A stretch of 64,000 bases of DNA from NCBI GenBank assembly GCA_918026815.1, contig CAKJVC010000017.1, positions 248,001 to 312,000 of the forward strand, in the 5' to 3' direction. Below, one piece after another: positions 12,089 to 23,908 of this stretch. Source of the DNA: Chalara sp. BL73 (Eukaryota; Ascomycota; Leotiomycetes; Helotiales). Under the pieces are notes generated by a model. That model was not told where the DNA came from, did no database searches, and saw only the letters and a program-made list of their open reading frames with translations. The position numbers and the translations under genes are program-made. Each line of letters opens with the position of its first letter. Position 1 is the stretch's first letter.

Positions 12089-12371
12089 TGTGTATATTTG
12101 AGGTTCTCGAACCGATATGGGGGGATTGTCGTTGTTGTCTTCGCCCAGGCCTGTGGGGTCTGGAATTTCAAAAAAAAAGTTTGGGAACATTTTGGCGGGG
12201 TGTTATCTTAGCGGCTTGGCATAAGAAACTGTACACGTGACCATGCCAACATTCTTCATAAAATGGACAATACGTTTGTGTCATAATTGTAGCTTTCACG
12301 GTGTTCTCATATACACTTTTAGCTCTGTCACGCTACCGTTCTCCGGAAAATTGCATTTTAAGTATTAAGAA

Positions 12372-13781
12372 ATGTCCGAAAATTCTGTAGGGTCCTATAT
12401 CATCGTGGGAAGTGGTGTATTTGGTGCGAGCACTGCATATTATCTCTCGAAAGCGCATCCAGACGCCTCAGTAACTATCATCGATCGTTCTTCATCGTTT
12501 CCATGCCCCTTGGCAGCCTCTCATGATGTGAACAAGATTGTTAGGGCTGATTATACCTCAAAGTTCTACTGTGAGTTAGCCCTGGAGGCTCGCAAAGCAT
12601 GGCTGAATGATCCGCTGTACAAACCGTTCTATCATCAATCTGGTTTGGTGAACATGGATGATACTGGTCTTGGTCGAAAAATAATCGAGAACTACGAACA
12701 GCTCAAAGAGCCTCACGAGTGTGAGCTCTTTGGTCCTGATGAGATGAAAATACGCTATGATGGCTTATTTTCAGATACCCAATATGCCGGAGTTGGACAT
12801 ATGGACATATTTTTCAATCCTATCAGTGGCTGGGCAGAAGCTGTGCCGGCTGTGAGAGCTGTGATCGAAGAAGCCCTGAAGAATGGTGTCAAGTACGTGA
12901 ACGGTCATGTCGAGTCATTAGTTTTCGATAATGATGGTTCTTGTTCTGGCGTAAAGCTAATGGGTTCGGCGGAAGAGGAGGTTCTACGTGCTGAAAAGGT
13001 TATCCTTTGCACCGGAGCTGGAACTGCCAAACTCCTCGCAGATAGTGCTCCTGCCTGCAAAGAACTACATGCAGAAGATAGAATCACCTCTGCTGCAGTG
13101 GTAGTTGGCTTTGTTCAGCTTACACACGAACAGATGCAAAGATTCCAAGATATTCCGGTTGTTATCCATGCTATTGGAGATGTCCGAGGTATACGTAGCA
13201 TGTACAACGTCAAGGAATATATTAACCCCTGATAGGACAGATCTTGCCACCAACTAAAGATGGTTTCCTAAAATTCTGCGTTGATGTTAGTTTCAAAAAT
13301 ACCGCTCTGCACTTCAAGTCTGGGCAAATGATTTCAGCTCCCCCCGATCAGCCTGACCAAGCACAAAACAGCGCATCACAGGCCCTTCAAGATGAATGCT
13401 TTCGTGTGGTTCGAGGGATATTTGGCAAAGAACTAGCGGAACCCAAGCTTGGCCAATTCAGGATCTGTTGGTGCGTCTTCCTTTCTGATTACTGAAAGAT
13501 TCCTAATCAAATCCTACCTCAGGGACGGCTTTACTCCTAATCAGGAGTTTATTATATCCTCCCACCCAAAGAGAAGCAATCTATACATTGCAACAGGAGG
13601 CTCTTTTCACGGCTGGAAGTTTCTACCTATTATTGGAAAATACGTGGTCGATCTCTTAAATGGCAATCTAGTTGAGGTTCTTGCACGGCGCTGGGCATGG
13701 GACCGGCCCCAGGATGGCGCCGCCCACGAGAGGACTATTCCACGGCGAGAGATGAGGGATCTCTATGAAACAGTTACTTAA
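12372..13781 (+). CDS. FAD-dependent amine oxidase, fructosyl-amino-acid/sarcosine oxidase family
   Basis: Three exons, 12372..13188, 13236..13470 and 13523..13781, sum to 436 residues, typical of fungal fructosyl-amino-acid oxidases (amadoriases). The N-terminal Rossmann motif is YIIVGSGVFGASTAYYLS. The sequence HDVNKIVRADY is the family signature after the first strand. The C-terminal exon carries TGGSFHGWKFLPIIGKYV, and RICWD around the second intron holds the Cys-Trp that in this family carries covalent FAD. The enzyme should oxidise secondary amines such as sarcosine, Amadori products or saccharopine-like compounds, giving hydrogen peroxide. There is no clear peroxisomal SKL; the last residues are ETVT. 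Substrate cannot be decided from motifs. Confidence 0.88.
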
Positions 13782-14752
13782 TTCTCTTGAAAGGAAGGTA
13801 ACTGGAATACAGCCTTTCTCAGCTTCAGGATGAATCTTGTCTTTTAATTGGAGTTTGTATAAGTTCTTCAATATCAGTATTCTGGAAAATCATCAAAGAA
13901 TATTATGAGAGTTATGGGCCTATCAAACTTCTGAAGGAAACAATCATACTCGTTTCAACAGTACTTAGAGCCACCCTGGATCTATCTACGCTATAACCCC
14001 AGAATTTCATATCAAGCGGCAAATCAACACGTCCTGCAATATTCGAAACAATCTTGTCAGGTACCCAAAGGCGCAGTCGCATTCGCCTATTGCATTTCTC
14101 CTTAGCGATCTACATTATCCATTAGCACAAACGCAAACTTAGTTATTTAAAATTGTTTTAGTAATTTAAAAATCATGTAATTATAAAGTAGCGTATGCTC
14201 AGCAAAAAAAATTGAATTACCTCGTTTTAGTTGTTAATAACGAAAGATGAGACAACATGGATTCTAGCTGACAAGGAGTACAAACTTATACTAACGCAAT
14301 CTAACGATCTCCCTATTTTGACCACATCTTTCTTCGGTATTTGCGATATCCAAGGTCAGATATTTCGAGGGACAAGGCCAGTCCCGAAATATAAGTCATG
14401 AATCGTTGCGAGACTGTGACTAGAACCTTACAACCTCAACTAATATCCATCCCATGAAATAGATAAACCTTTTAATCAAAACATGACTGATAAAACAAAC
14501 GAAATTCGCTACAAAACAAATGTCTCAAAAACGCTGTTTCGCCTTTGCTAATTATACTTACTGCATGCAACCTCTGCGAGTGTAAAAGCTCAATTTAGCG
14601 CTGTGCGTCTAGAATACAAAATTAACAAGTGATAAATAGCTAATATACGTCTTTTTACATAGTATAAATAAGGGTAAACCTCTAATTTCGTCGCATGTAA
14701 CCCCTGCCCCCTTTCCGATATCCATTTAGGACCGTCTTGATATTCAGCTCAA
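13782..14752. other. AT-rich intergenic region
   Basis: About 970 bp, markedly AT-rich with poly-A and poly-T runs around 14100-14260 and 14600-14700. No open frame of note. It lies between convergent 3' ends. I see no transposon ends. Confidence 0.45.
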
Positions 14753-15780
14753 TCATTTCGATTCTGAGAAGACCTTGATACCGATAAGTTCAATGCCATT
14801 ACCAAAGGTCTGTTCTCCCCTGAGCAAGAGCCCGATCTCACTGGGATGAAACCAATTCATCCAAGCCAAGACAAGGAACATAAGCACCGAGTCGAAGATG
14901 TAGAGGTATATCTCCTTCCGGAGCAGTGACCCGTTATTTCCTTGCAAGTACTCGATGACTCGGAACACGCTTCGGATCAAGATCAGAATACTTGTAACGT
15001 ACAGCGTCGCCAAGTACTTCTTCCAGTGAATATCTGCACGGAGGCTGCTGGAAGTTGGTTTTGCAAGCATCCGTCGGTGGAAAACAAGGGCGACGGCGAT
15101 GAAGAACCCGAAGTAAGCGAGCTGCACAAAGAGACCAGCAATGACCAATTTTTCTCCAGATTTAATCACACCTTCATCTTTTGCAGAGAGCATGCTTCCA
15201 CCTGTATTGCTCGAAAATAGCTTCAGTAAATGGCTATTACATAAGAAGATTTGGGGAATATTATATTGCTGAGTCTTGCTACTTACCACCGACCTGCATA
15301 AAGAAAGAAATAACATCCCCTGTCACGAATGACTTTGTAAGCCAACGTTGTGGGATGAGCGAAAGTGCCTCTCCATCAGTTACGAGAATAATGCGACCAA
15401 GGATCATGTAAATGGAGGCAGCGAAAAGTGCCGGTGCGATAAGCACAAGGAGCGTTTGTATAATGTATGGAGTCAAGCTCCAACAGCCAGCTTCTTCTGA
15501 TGCGTTCTTTGCTCGGGCAGCGTAACCTATGAATTGGACTGTTCAAAGGAAAAAGTAAACAGCGATTCTGACGATATTGAGATGCAAAGGGCAACTTACA
15601 GAATCCTCCAACTATAAGGGCGGTCAAATACCATGTTTTGGTTTTATACATCTGCACCAAATGGAGGATAGATGTGATGGCAAACAGAATTGCAAAAATG
15701 ACTGCTGCGGCCACAGATGGATCATATCTATATAGAGAAAACTCCGATGTGTTTCGGTAATCAGCAATGCATTCGACCAT
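14753..15780 (-). CDS. RTA1-like seven-transmembrane protein
   Basis: Three exons, 15780..15600, 15526..15287 and 15201..14753, encode 289 residues, the normal size for the fungal RTA1 (lipid-translocating exporter-like) family. Hydrophobic segments are clear: AAVIFAILFAITSILHLVQM, YIIQTLLVLIAPALFAASIY, LVIAGLFVQLAYFGFFIAVA, TLYVTSILILIRSVFRVIEY and DSVLMFLVLAWMNWF. Family landmarks are APALFAASIYMILGR, the GDVISFFMQVGGG loop, and YLATLYVTSILILIRSVFRV followed by E. I chose the internal ATG at 15780 because it starts just before the first conserved segment. In yeast, relatives confer resistance to toxic sterol ligands or handle sphingoid bases; the ligand here is unknown. It diverges from a Zn2Cys6 gene with a 720-bp shared upstream region. 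Confidence 0.88.
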
Positions 15781-16499
15781 TTTGTTAGAGGAGAAAGATG
15801 GTTGAAAGGAAAAAAAATTAGACAAGAAAAGGCTTTAGAATTAACTGAGTTGTTGCCCGAAATTAAGACTAAGGGCATCGCATTATTTATAAAGCATTGG
15901 ACTCGTGAGTTACCAGAGCGAAGCAATGTAATGTCCGTAAGAACTTTCCGGCGCCTCCGCACTTATCGAATTCTTTGGGGGTTTGGACGGTGTGATACAG
16001 TGTAGTAGCTAAATTGTCATAGTCGGTCAGGTTTAGTTGCTCGTTTATCTCGTTCATTGTCGTCTACTGAGGCTAAAGGATCCCAAGAGTACTCGTACCT
16101 CTGTTTGTCAAGGCATGGTCAATGCATCAGTTGCACATCTTTGCTTGGCTCAATATGGATGATGTGATTAGCTCACTAATTACTTGGCTCTCCCAATGTG
16201 AAATTAAAGACTACTAACACTTAATAATAATCTATATTTAAGGCTAAACATGTTTTCGTAGAGCGAAAAGCAGATTTCTTTCGTTAAAAGTAATGTTATA
16301 AAATGTCTTACAATTAGTGAAACTTTAATAATCGTGTCAAAATCAGCCCTCTATTTCTTGGCCGGAGAGTTCGGTACTCGTATAGCTGCACAGCCTCGAG
16401 GCGTTGTCCACTGTTTCAAGTTCATGTACGAGTATAACTAGACGGCCTCACCACTTCATCAATATACGAGTACAGGTTTGGCCTCTCTTACACATCTAA
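15781..16499. promoter_or_regulatory. Shared upstream region of RTA1-like gene and Zn2Cys6 gene
   Basis: A divergent intergenic region of about 720 bp, AT-rich in 16200-16330. No specific operator can be recognised. The layout would allow co-regulation, but nothing in the sequence proves it. Confidence 0.4.
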
Positions 16500-17956
16500 A
16501 TGCCGATGCGTCGCCTTCACACCAAGTCCCGAACCGGATGTAAAGAATGCAAACGGAGACGGGTGAAGGTAAGATTGGCTGCACAGTAATTACTCGGTCC
16601 ACAAATAGCTCACCATTGTTCCAGTGTGATGAAAGCCATCCATCTTGCTTCAACTGTTCGAGATACGGTTCATCATGTGAATTCCCGAGCGAAAATCGTG
16701 ATGGAACAGCTAGGCCAAGGACTCATCGAACTTCCGGACGAGCCGTGCCAAGTCTTCGGTCAAGTGCTGCCAAAACGGTCACCAGCAACGAAAGGAGGCA
16801 AAGGACACCAGATATAGAATCAGATAAGGCTGGAACTCTCGACCAGGCAGAGTATAATCGACAACAGCGGCATATATCCCCTAGTAATGACCATTATGTG
16901 AACAGTCCCTCGTTCATAGATCCATCTTTCGTCTCAACATCCAACCTGTGTCTCGAGGTCGGTCTCGACGAAATGAAAGTACGAGATTTTGAGCTTATGC
17001 ACCACTTCTGCACCGCAACGTGGAGCACGATGGGCATGCGAGAGGATATGCGGCAAGTCTGGCGAGTGGTGATACCTCAGGAAGGATACGCTCACCCTTT
17101 CCTTATGCATGGAATTCTTGCTTTGTCCGCTTTGCATAAGGCTTACCTGCTACCTGACAAGCGACTTAGATACCTCACGCTCGGCGCGCACCATTATACC
17201 TGTGGTCAAGGCGTGTATAGAAAGCTTATGGCGAATGTTACAGATGAGAATTGGAGACCAATTTTCTGCTTCGCGCTCATTTTAATTGCCTACGTGCGTT
17301 CGCTGCCGGCGACACAATCAGAGGAATATGCTATAGAAGATCCGGTCTTAGTGATTTTGGAGCTCTTCTGCATGATTCGAGGCTTGAAGGCTATACTGTC
17401 GCCATACACTCTCCGCTTTAGAAAAACGAATTTGTCGCCACTTGCCACAGCGATATGGTTTGTAGAAGAAGAGGACATCACAAATGCGTACATATTTTTA
17501 GTATAACACTCAGTTGGATCATGTTAATAACTCTTGAGTAGGAATCTATCCTTGGAGTTTTCACCACTTCCGAGTAACACCTTTGAAGTCCTCGCTGATC
17601 TCCGCTTCTTCATGCGTAGCCAGGTTAACCTGGCCAACCGAGAGGATATCGACGAGGCTATTTCGAAACTACGAATAATGGCAGTACAGATTGCTGAATC
17701 CGGAACAAACATAGAGTTCGGCACATTCATGATTTGGCCTTACTTCTTACCTGACACCATCGTGTTAGATATCAAAGAGAAGAAGCCACATGCACTTGTC
17801 GTACTTGCCTATTTCATACCTTTCTTAGCAATCCTAGAACGCGACTATTGGTTTTTTAAGGGGATGGGGAGAAATCTACTTAATCAAATTGATGCTTGTT
17901 TAGAAGATCACTCAGTCCTTCGTGTATATTTAGACTGGCCGAAGGCCCATTCTTAG
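16500..17956 (+). CDS. Zn2Cys6 fungal transcription factor, Upc2-like class
   Basis: Three exons, 16500..16568, 16625..17487 and 17542..17956, give 448 residues. The zinc cluster crosses intron 1: TGCKECKRRRVK followed by CDESHPSCFNCSRYGSSC, the arrangement of the short N-terminal C6 regulators related to sterol uptake control proteins. The rest is a helical fungal transcription factor region (FELMHHFCTATW, HPFLMHGILALSALHKAYL) ending in a conserved-type ERDYWFFKGMGRNLL. Intron 1 starts directly after the RRRVK codons, a common position in this class. Target genes are unknown; the divergent RTA1-like gene is a plausible target by position only. No breaks seen. Confidence 0.85.
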
Positions 17957-18179
17957 AAAAACTCTTAAGCTCACTGCAGGATGTCAAAAAGACGAGATCC
18001 TCGCTCAATGACCCAACCCACCCTCCTGCCAACCCAGGAATGCTCAGAGACCACGTTTTGTTTCCCTGCACCTATGTACATCGATACCACACCCTCTGTA
18101 CGCAAAAATTCTGGCCATCCTCAAGAGTCCACCCCCATCTCCCAATAAAGCATCAACATCTCTACACAGACTCACTGCA

Positions 18180-19010
18180 CTACCATCCAACCAGCCTCTC
18201 CCCTTGAGCAGTTTGCAGTATAGTGATTGCCTTGTAGTCACCACATTTACCTTTTGGACAAGAGCCAAGGCAATTAAACATACCGAAACGCCGGTAAGAA
18301 TTGTCAACCCGGCTTCGCTGTACTACCAGGCCACAAAAGGACCTTTGGCGCGGTTCGGGGCTGTCCTCGCACTTCGAAGTCGAGTCATCTTCCGTTATCT
18401 CATTATTCCCTGATCTAGGGAAATCATATCTAAGGCTAGATGGATGATCGTGGGCCTGAAGTAGCGGCAATATCTGCGGGGCCGGCCCTTCGACATCATG
18501 CCAATGGTCAAGACTGCATCCTGCTTCTCTTCGTAGTAATGGAACATGGATGATTGTAGGGTCTCGGCCTATTCTAACGGATTCCTGGTTGAAGATGGCA
18601 TCGTTATCCTGGTCGAGATTAAAGAGAAGACCGCATATGTCAAGTTGCCCAGATTTTGGATTACCGTATATGTTCATTTCATCGACGGGCCCAATCCTCA
18701 CGTGAAGAGATTGTGTAAGCATTTGCATCATGTGCTTACCGATTCGGTGAGAGAATACGATACGCGAACCTGTGGATGCCCAACTCCAGCCAGAGGCAGA
18801 ATATGCAGCAGGATGTCGTGGCTCGTCAAGAATTCTCCGCAATAGGCCAAGCAAAAAAGTCGTTTTTAAATAACCCCGCGTAATACTCATCTTGCATCAC
18901 AGAATTAAACATACGTGCTACTCCAGCAATAGCAACAAGTTTGTCCTTTTCAGGATGTGACAAGTCGCACCTACTATAATCTTCTACAATGGCATTCCAT
19001 CATCCCATCG
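18180..19010 (-). pseudogene. HET-domain protein C-terminal remnant, frameshifted
   Basis: Reading leftward from about 19000, one frame gives a typical post-HET segment (VEDYSRCDLSHPEKDKLVAI, then GVARMF and DEYYAGLF). At the six-A run 18853-18858 (plus strand) homology shifts to another frame, which continues DEPRHPAAYSASGWSWAS and runs to a stop at 18180 (711-bp open frame 18180-18890). Upstream of VEDYS the same frame meets a TGA, and I could not find the catalytic-like N-terminal HET motifs between 19010 and 19860. So this looks like the C-terminal half of a heterokaryon-incompatibility gene, broken by a frameshift and missing its N-terminal part. A sequencing error in the homopolymer could explain the shift but not the missing front half. 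Confidence 0.7.
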
Positions 19011-20039
19011 CTTGAGCAAGCAAGTATTTTCGAGAAGTGTTCTCTTTTAAGAAGGGCGATGTATGTAGGAGGAAGCGCAGGATTTAGTGGCTGTATGGGG
19101 GTAGCGCTGCCGAAAAAAGGGAAGGGCGGGACATGCAACAAAGGAGAGTAAAACCTCACGGTCCAATGTGGGAACATCTCGTTCCTCGAGTCGAAAACTT
19201 TGAACTGGCGCGTAATCGGCACGAGCGATGATTCTTCCTGAAACAGTGCTGGAGGCAACTCTAGTACTCTCCGCTCAAGAAATATACATAATCGGGAGCC
19301 TGCCTCTGCGGCTGCAGTTATCTGTTGCACTGAGGCATGATGCAACCAAATTTGTCATACCAGCCAACAATCTTCCATAGCATACGGGATGCCGCCTCCG
19401 TGCAAGTGGTGAATTTAGCCGGGATGATGTTGGGTGAGTTAACCTATGATTTTTGATATCGTGGAGAAGAGTGAGAGGCTCCGTGTTAGGATAGACTCCA
19501 TTACCTGGCGCAATAGAGATAACTGGAGCGGGATGGGATATCTACGCCACGCTAATTTGGTAGAGCTGATACATATGGCAGCCTCACTCTTCACATTCGT
19601 TATACGAGGCTCCCAAGAACCCCCTGAACCTCTACACCACCCACAAAGTAGGTTAAACCGACATGCTGAAAAAGGGATGGGAAAAATGTCACACAGCAGG
19701 AGATTCTCATAAGCCAATGGAAGGAAAGAAAGTGAATGAACAAATGAAATTCTCTCCTCCGCAGTAGTAACCCCAGAGCTACTCCTTTCCGCCATTCCTC
19801 TAACCCCAGGAAACTCCGTACCATGCCCCATTCCGATTCCGAAACCACCGATGCAGCCCACTAAAAAAGCAAAACGCCAACGCTAAAATGCAGCAGCAAC
19901 TACAACAAAACGCCATCCCATGCTCGACTTTTGGGTCTTTCGACTTTTTGGTCCATTTCAACAACGCTGCTTTTCCCCCCTCTTTCTACCACGACACACA
20001 TTTACAGGCCCATCATATCAGTGCTTTGGTAGCAAGCGT
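19011..20039. other. Intergenic region, possibly eroded HET sequence
   Basis: Open frames 18974-19345 and 19439-19861 (minus) carry no domain I recognise. They may be decayed upstream parts of the HET remnant or chance. Confidence 0.3.
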
Positions 20040-21332
20040 TTACTCCTCCTCAGCATCCATGAGGCGGAACTTGGCGGATCGCTTGCCGACGGTGGTGGTC
20101 GAGCTGGAAGAGGAGGAGCTAGACTCGTTAGACTCGGATGAAGAGCTGGAGCTGGAGCTGGAGCTAATGGTCTCTCCGTTAGGGCCCTTCTTGACGCTGT
20201 TTTCGCTCGACTTCTTGGCTTCCTTCTCCTGGTCGCTTTCGGACTTGGACTGGTTCTCGGTGGTGGTCTTCTTTCCGTCGGCTCCAACCGTGGTGGTCTT
20301 GTTAGCCTCTTCCTTCTTCCTCTCCTCGTCGCTCTTGGAGCTGCTCTCAGACTTGTTGGTGCTGGTGCTGCCGTTTGGTCCGTTGGTGGTGGTCTTCTCG
20401 GTCTTCTCCTTGCTTTCCTTGTCAATCTGCTCCTGGGTCTTCTTGCTAGCCTCAGTGGTGGTGGATGTTCCGTTGGAGGATTTGGTCTCATTCTTGCTCT
20501 TGTCTTCTGTCTTGCTGTCCTTATGGCTCTTAGAGTTCTTCTCAGTCTTGCTGGTGTTCTTTACGGTTGGGAATGGCTTCTTTCCTGGCACATTGACGGG
20601 GTCCTTGATCCACCCCTTACCGTCAGCAGCCTTGATGGCCTTGAACCAAGAGTTGGAGATCTTCTTGAACCCAGAATCGTTGGGGTGGTTGTCATCATGG
20701 AAATCTGTCTTGGTGTCGAGGAGCTTGCTCATGTCGACGAGAGCAATGTGCTTGCCAGACTTAGCACGGCTGTCGATAACTGGCACGAGGTCTTTGGCGA
20801 ACTGGTCAATGCGGTCGGCCGTCTCCTTTTTTCTGCTGGTAGTGATCCCTGCGACGAGAATGGTTGCATCTGGGGCTTCCTTGAACAGGTGGTCAACCAA
20901 CTTGCCCATGCGCTCTGGGGCACCCTTGGGGTCAACTGGTCTAGACATATCATTTGTACCGACAAAAATGAGAATGACGTTGGGTCGATCCTTGATGGAT
21001 TCTTTGGAGACGGTGGTCATGTTGGCGATGAAGAACCCGGGGTGGCCCTCGTTTTGTTTGCGGATCATGTTTCCGCTTTTTTGCGATCCAATGTATTGGA
21101 TGATGTTGTTCTTGCCAGCACGGTTGAGCTGTTGCCAAAGGACTCGGCGGTAACCATTACCGCTCTTAGATCCTGCACCATTGGTGATGGAAGCTGGATA
21201 TATTAGCCAAGCTCAAACGCTGCGGGGAGAAAGCTTACCTCCAAGAGGCATGATGCGGAACTTCTTGTTCTCAAGGGCACCCAGAACCATGGTGGCAAAG
21301 CCAGCAACGGTAAGAAGAGATGGGAGATGCAT
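20040..21332 (-). CDS. Secreted SGNH/GDSL hydrolase with long low-complexity tail
   Basis: Two exons, 21332..21239 and 21193..20040, give 415 residues. A signal peptide is clear (MHLPSLLTVAGFATMVLGA). The catalytic domain shows block I as MPLGASIT (Ser nucleophile; GAS instead of GDS), block III GTND, and block V DDNHPNDSGF with the Asp/His pair. It resembles fungal acetyl-xylan-esterase-like (CE3-type) hydrolases. After about residue 225 the protein turns into a roughly 190-residue Lys/Ser/Thr/Glu-rich tail. It contains the repeated motif TTT(N/V)G followed by P/A-(N/D)-G and a pure serine run near the end. Extracellular or wall-bound deacetylation of polysaccharide is a reasonable guess. 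There is no GPI signal at the C terminus (ends DAEEE). Confidence 0.88.
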
Positions 21333-23908
21333 AGTGACAGTGTAATACTTAAACCTCTAGAAGTTATGAAAGCAAAAAGAAAGGGAAAAGCAAACAAAAG
21401 AAAGCTGCTGTGATGAGACGTTGCTTAGAAGGGAAGGAGATGCGATGAGATGATGATGATGAGGTAGTTGAGTGGAAAACGGGATAGTATTTATTACCAG
21501 TGTTAGATAATCCATTTCGCGATTTTGCTGGCACTTGCTCCTCTATTGATTCCATCGTCAAGTCCTCTGAGGCTGGTGATGGAGTTGAGGGATGAAGCGG
21601 ATGAGGCTGATCGGTGGGTGCAAGGGTGAGATTGCTTGGCACCGGACGCCAAGGGCGGGAGGCTCAACTAAGCCACCCGCTTCTTGGCAATCACTGGTTT
21701 TAAGCGAAAATTTGGCGACTCTGGTTGGCTAGCTTGCTTGCATCTCACGTGGTAGTTCAACTGTTTTTGGTCTAACTTCAGATGAACCTTCAAGGGTTGA
21801 GCTCGAAGGAATCCAATCAGGATTGTAATTAAGATCGCGATTTGGCGTCCCGAAGAGGGAGCAATATTGGAAAAGTACGTATCCTGGGAGCGATTTTACA
21901 ATGATCAGTGATTTGGCACAACTTTTGTGGGGATGAGGAACGGCGGATGGGCTTTACTGGCGGGTCTGACGATATTGAAGCCTATGAAGCCAAGTTCAGT
22001 TAATAAGTTAAGTCTTGGCCGGGCTGAGGTCGTCCTTGAAGGCATACTCACCTCATTTCCAACAACGTTGGTTTGGAGGAACAGAGCGAGTATTGCTCCT
22101 GAATGTTGTGATTTTGACACAACCTTTGGTACCTTGGGTGTTCTATCACATTTCCCTATCCCCCCCCCCCCCCGAGGCAAGACATGTCCAAAGTTCGACA
22201 TTAGAAGTCAGAAAGTCTATGCTCAAACGGGGTCCGATTAATGATCTCCCTCATCCACCAAAGATCGCCTTGACACAGAACGGACTAATAGTCCACTTGA
22301 GAGGAGAGCCATAATGTAACTCCGCCAGACTCGAAATTATATATCATAAATGCGGCCATCCACTATAAACGCAACCCAGTGCCCGAAACAAAACAAACGC
22401 AAAACATCTCACCCCATCATTTACACACAAATCCCAATGTTGCATATTTCGTGCCGGCGTTTGAATCGAGCCATGAGAAAACATGAGCGAGGGCCCGCAC
22501 AACAAGGGCGATGTCGTGCACAGCTCGTAGGCTATTCAGCTCTTATCCAAACCAGGAAACGTGACAGGACAGCGCGACATCCGTTACCCAGTTCCGCGAA
22601 ATATAAATCCAAGATAGGGCAGTGAAGCCACAGCGAAGAATGTGGCTCCCCCTTCTAAAATGTGCACCTCAACGGACCTTTCATAGTCTCACGACTACAG
22701 GCGAGAGAAAGGAATGCGAGGCCGCTGCGGCGCCAAGTAGAGATTTACGCACAGCTATCTTGGGGAGCGTTGATGCGCCGCGCATACATGGTGCCTTATA
22801 TCTCACGAGAGAGGCAAGGCGTCCTAAAGACAAACGGGGAAGGGCGAGCGAGGGGTAAACGCAGCGGCAAGGGCATGCGTACAGGGCAGCAAGCCCAACA
22901 ACGAGAAGGCAGATGCGGGATCTTATTTGGCGGAGAGGGAACATATGCTGCATGCCGACGAGGGCAGCCCAGGCGGCCAACCAAGCCCGCTCGCAACCGC
23001 GGCGGAAACGATACACGAAGACGTACATTCACGCCCCCGGTGATACTCGATCGAGGCGCCGCCACCAAGCAAGCGCGAGAGGGAAACAAAAAGCAAGACC
23101 CCTTTGGTTGGCCGGTACCGGGCTTCCGTCTACTTGCTACGGGTTGGATTCGGTGACGACGCGGGAACAAGAAAGGAAGGAGGGCGGCAGACTGGGGAAA
23201 CGTGAGGGATGATCTACCGCGGATATGAGGGAGGAATAGAAAAGGGAAATGTCGGGGGGGGGACTAAACTCTGCTGAAAGATGGTCATTTTGAAGAGCAG
23301 GCCAGATGAAGCAGGGAATCTCCATTGCTATCGGGCAAACCCATAGCGGCGCGCTTGCAGGACCAAGGAGGATGAAAGCGGACGATACAAAAGTAATAGC
23401 ACGCGGTAGCGGTAGCGGCAAGCAAAAATGAACAAACCACCGCTTCGTACATAATACCAGAGAGAAAAATAATGGAGAATAAGCTGAATATGTCATGCGT
23501 TGCTCAAGCAAGCTAGGGCTCCTATGTACAAGTCTCGCCTTCCCCATCTCTGACCACTAATCCCCCATACCCCCTAGTACCCACCATACGCATCAAATCC
23601 AACCCTCGTGTGTGCGTCAAAGTATATCATACAAGTGTTGTGTTGCAAGATCGAAACAAATAGGAAGGTTCTTTACCCCCTCCCATATCCCGCTCGCACT
23701 AGCAATAGGAAATTAGAAGGAAACCCGAGGCAGATGGACTGCAATGATAACGCCCGTTTCAATTTATCCCATCCAGCATCGTTTCTATTGATGCGGTAGC
23801 TTTCCCATGCGCTTCAACGCCAAACGTCCTGTGAATGTTCAAATCCTGTACTCTTGAAGCCAAAGGAAAAAGGTCATAAATCGTGTTCGTAATGAAAGGA
23901 AAGAGAGA
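21333..23908. other. 2.6-kb intergenic region without a supported gene
   Basis: Holds upstream sequence of the esterase (to about 21700), a 15-C run near 22160-22175, and a GC-richer stretch (22600-23250) with overlapping open frames on both strands. The overlapping frames are Arg-rich and have no domain, so I treat them as chance or as untranslated sequence of the WSC gene. Confidence 0.4.

Noticed and set aside
19888..21153. 421-codon plus-strand frame
   Set aside because: It is the antisense shadow of the esterase, created by its Ser/Lys-rich codons; the minus strand has a signal peptide and catalytic blocks.
22662..23156. 164-codon Arg-rich frame with overlapping frames on the other strand
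   Set aside because: Open on several frames at once because of base composition; no domain, no splice context, no promoter.
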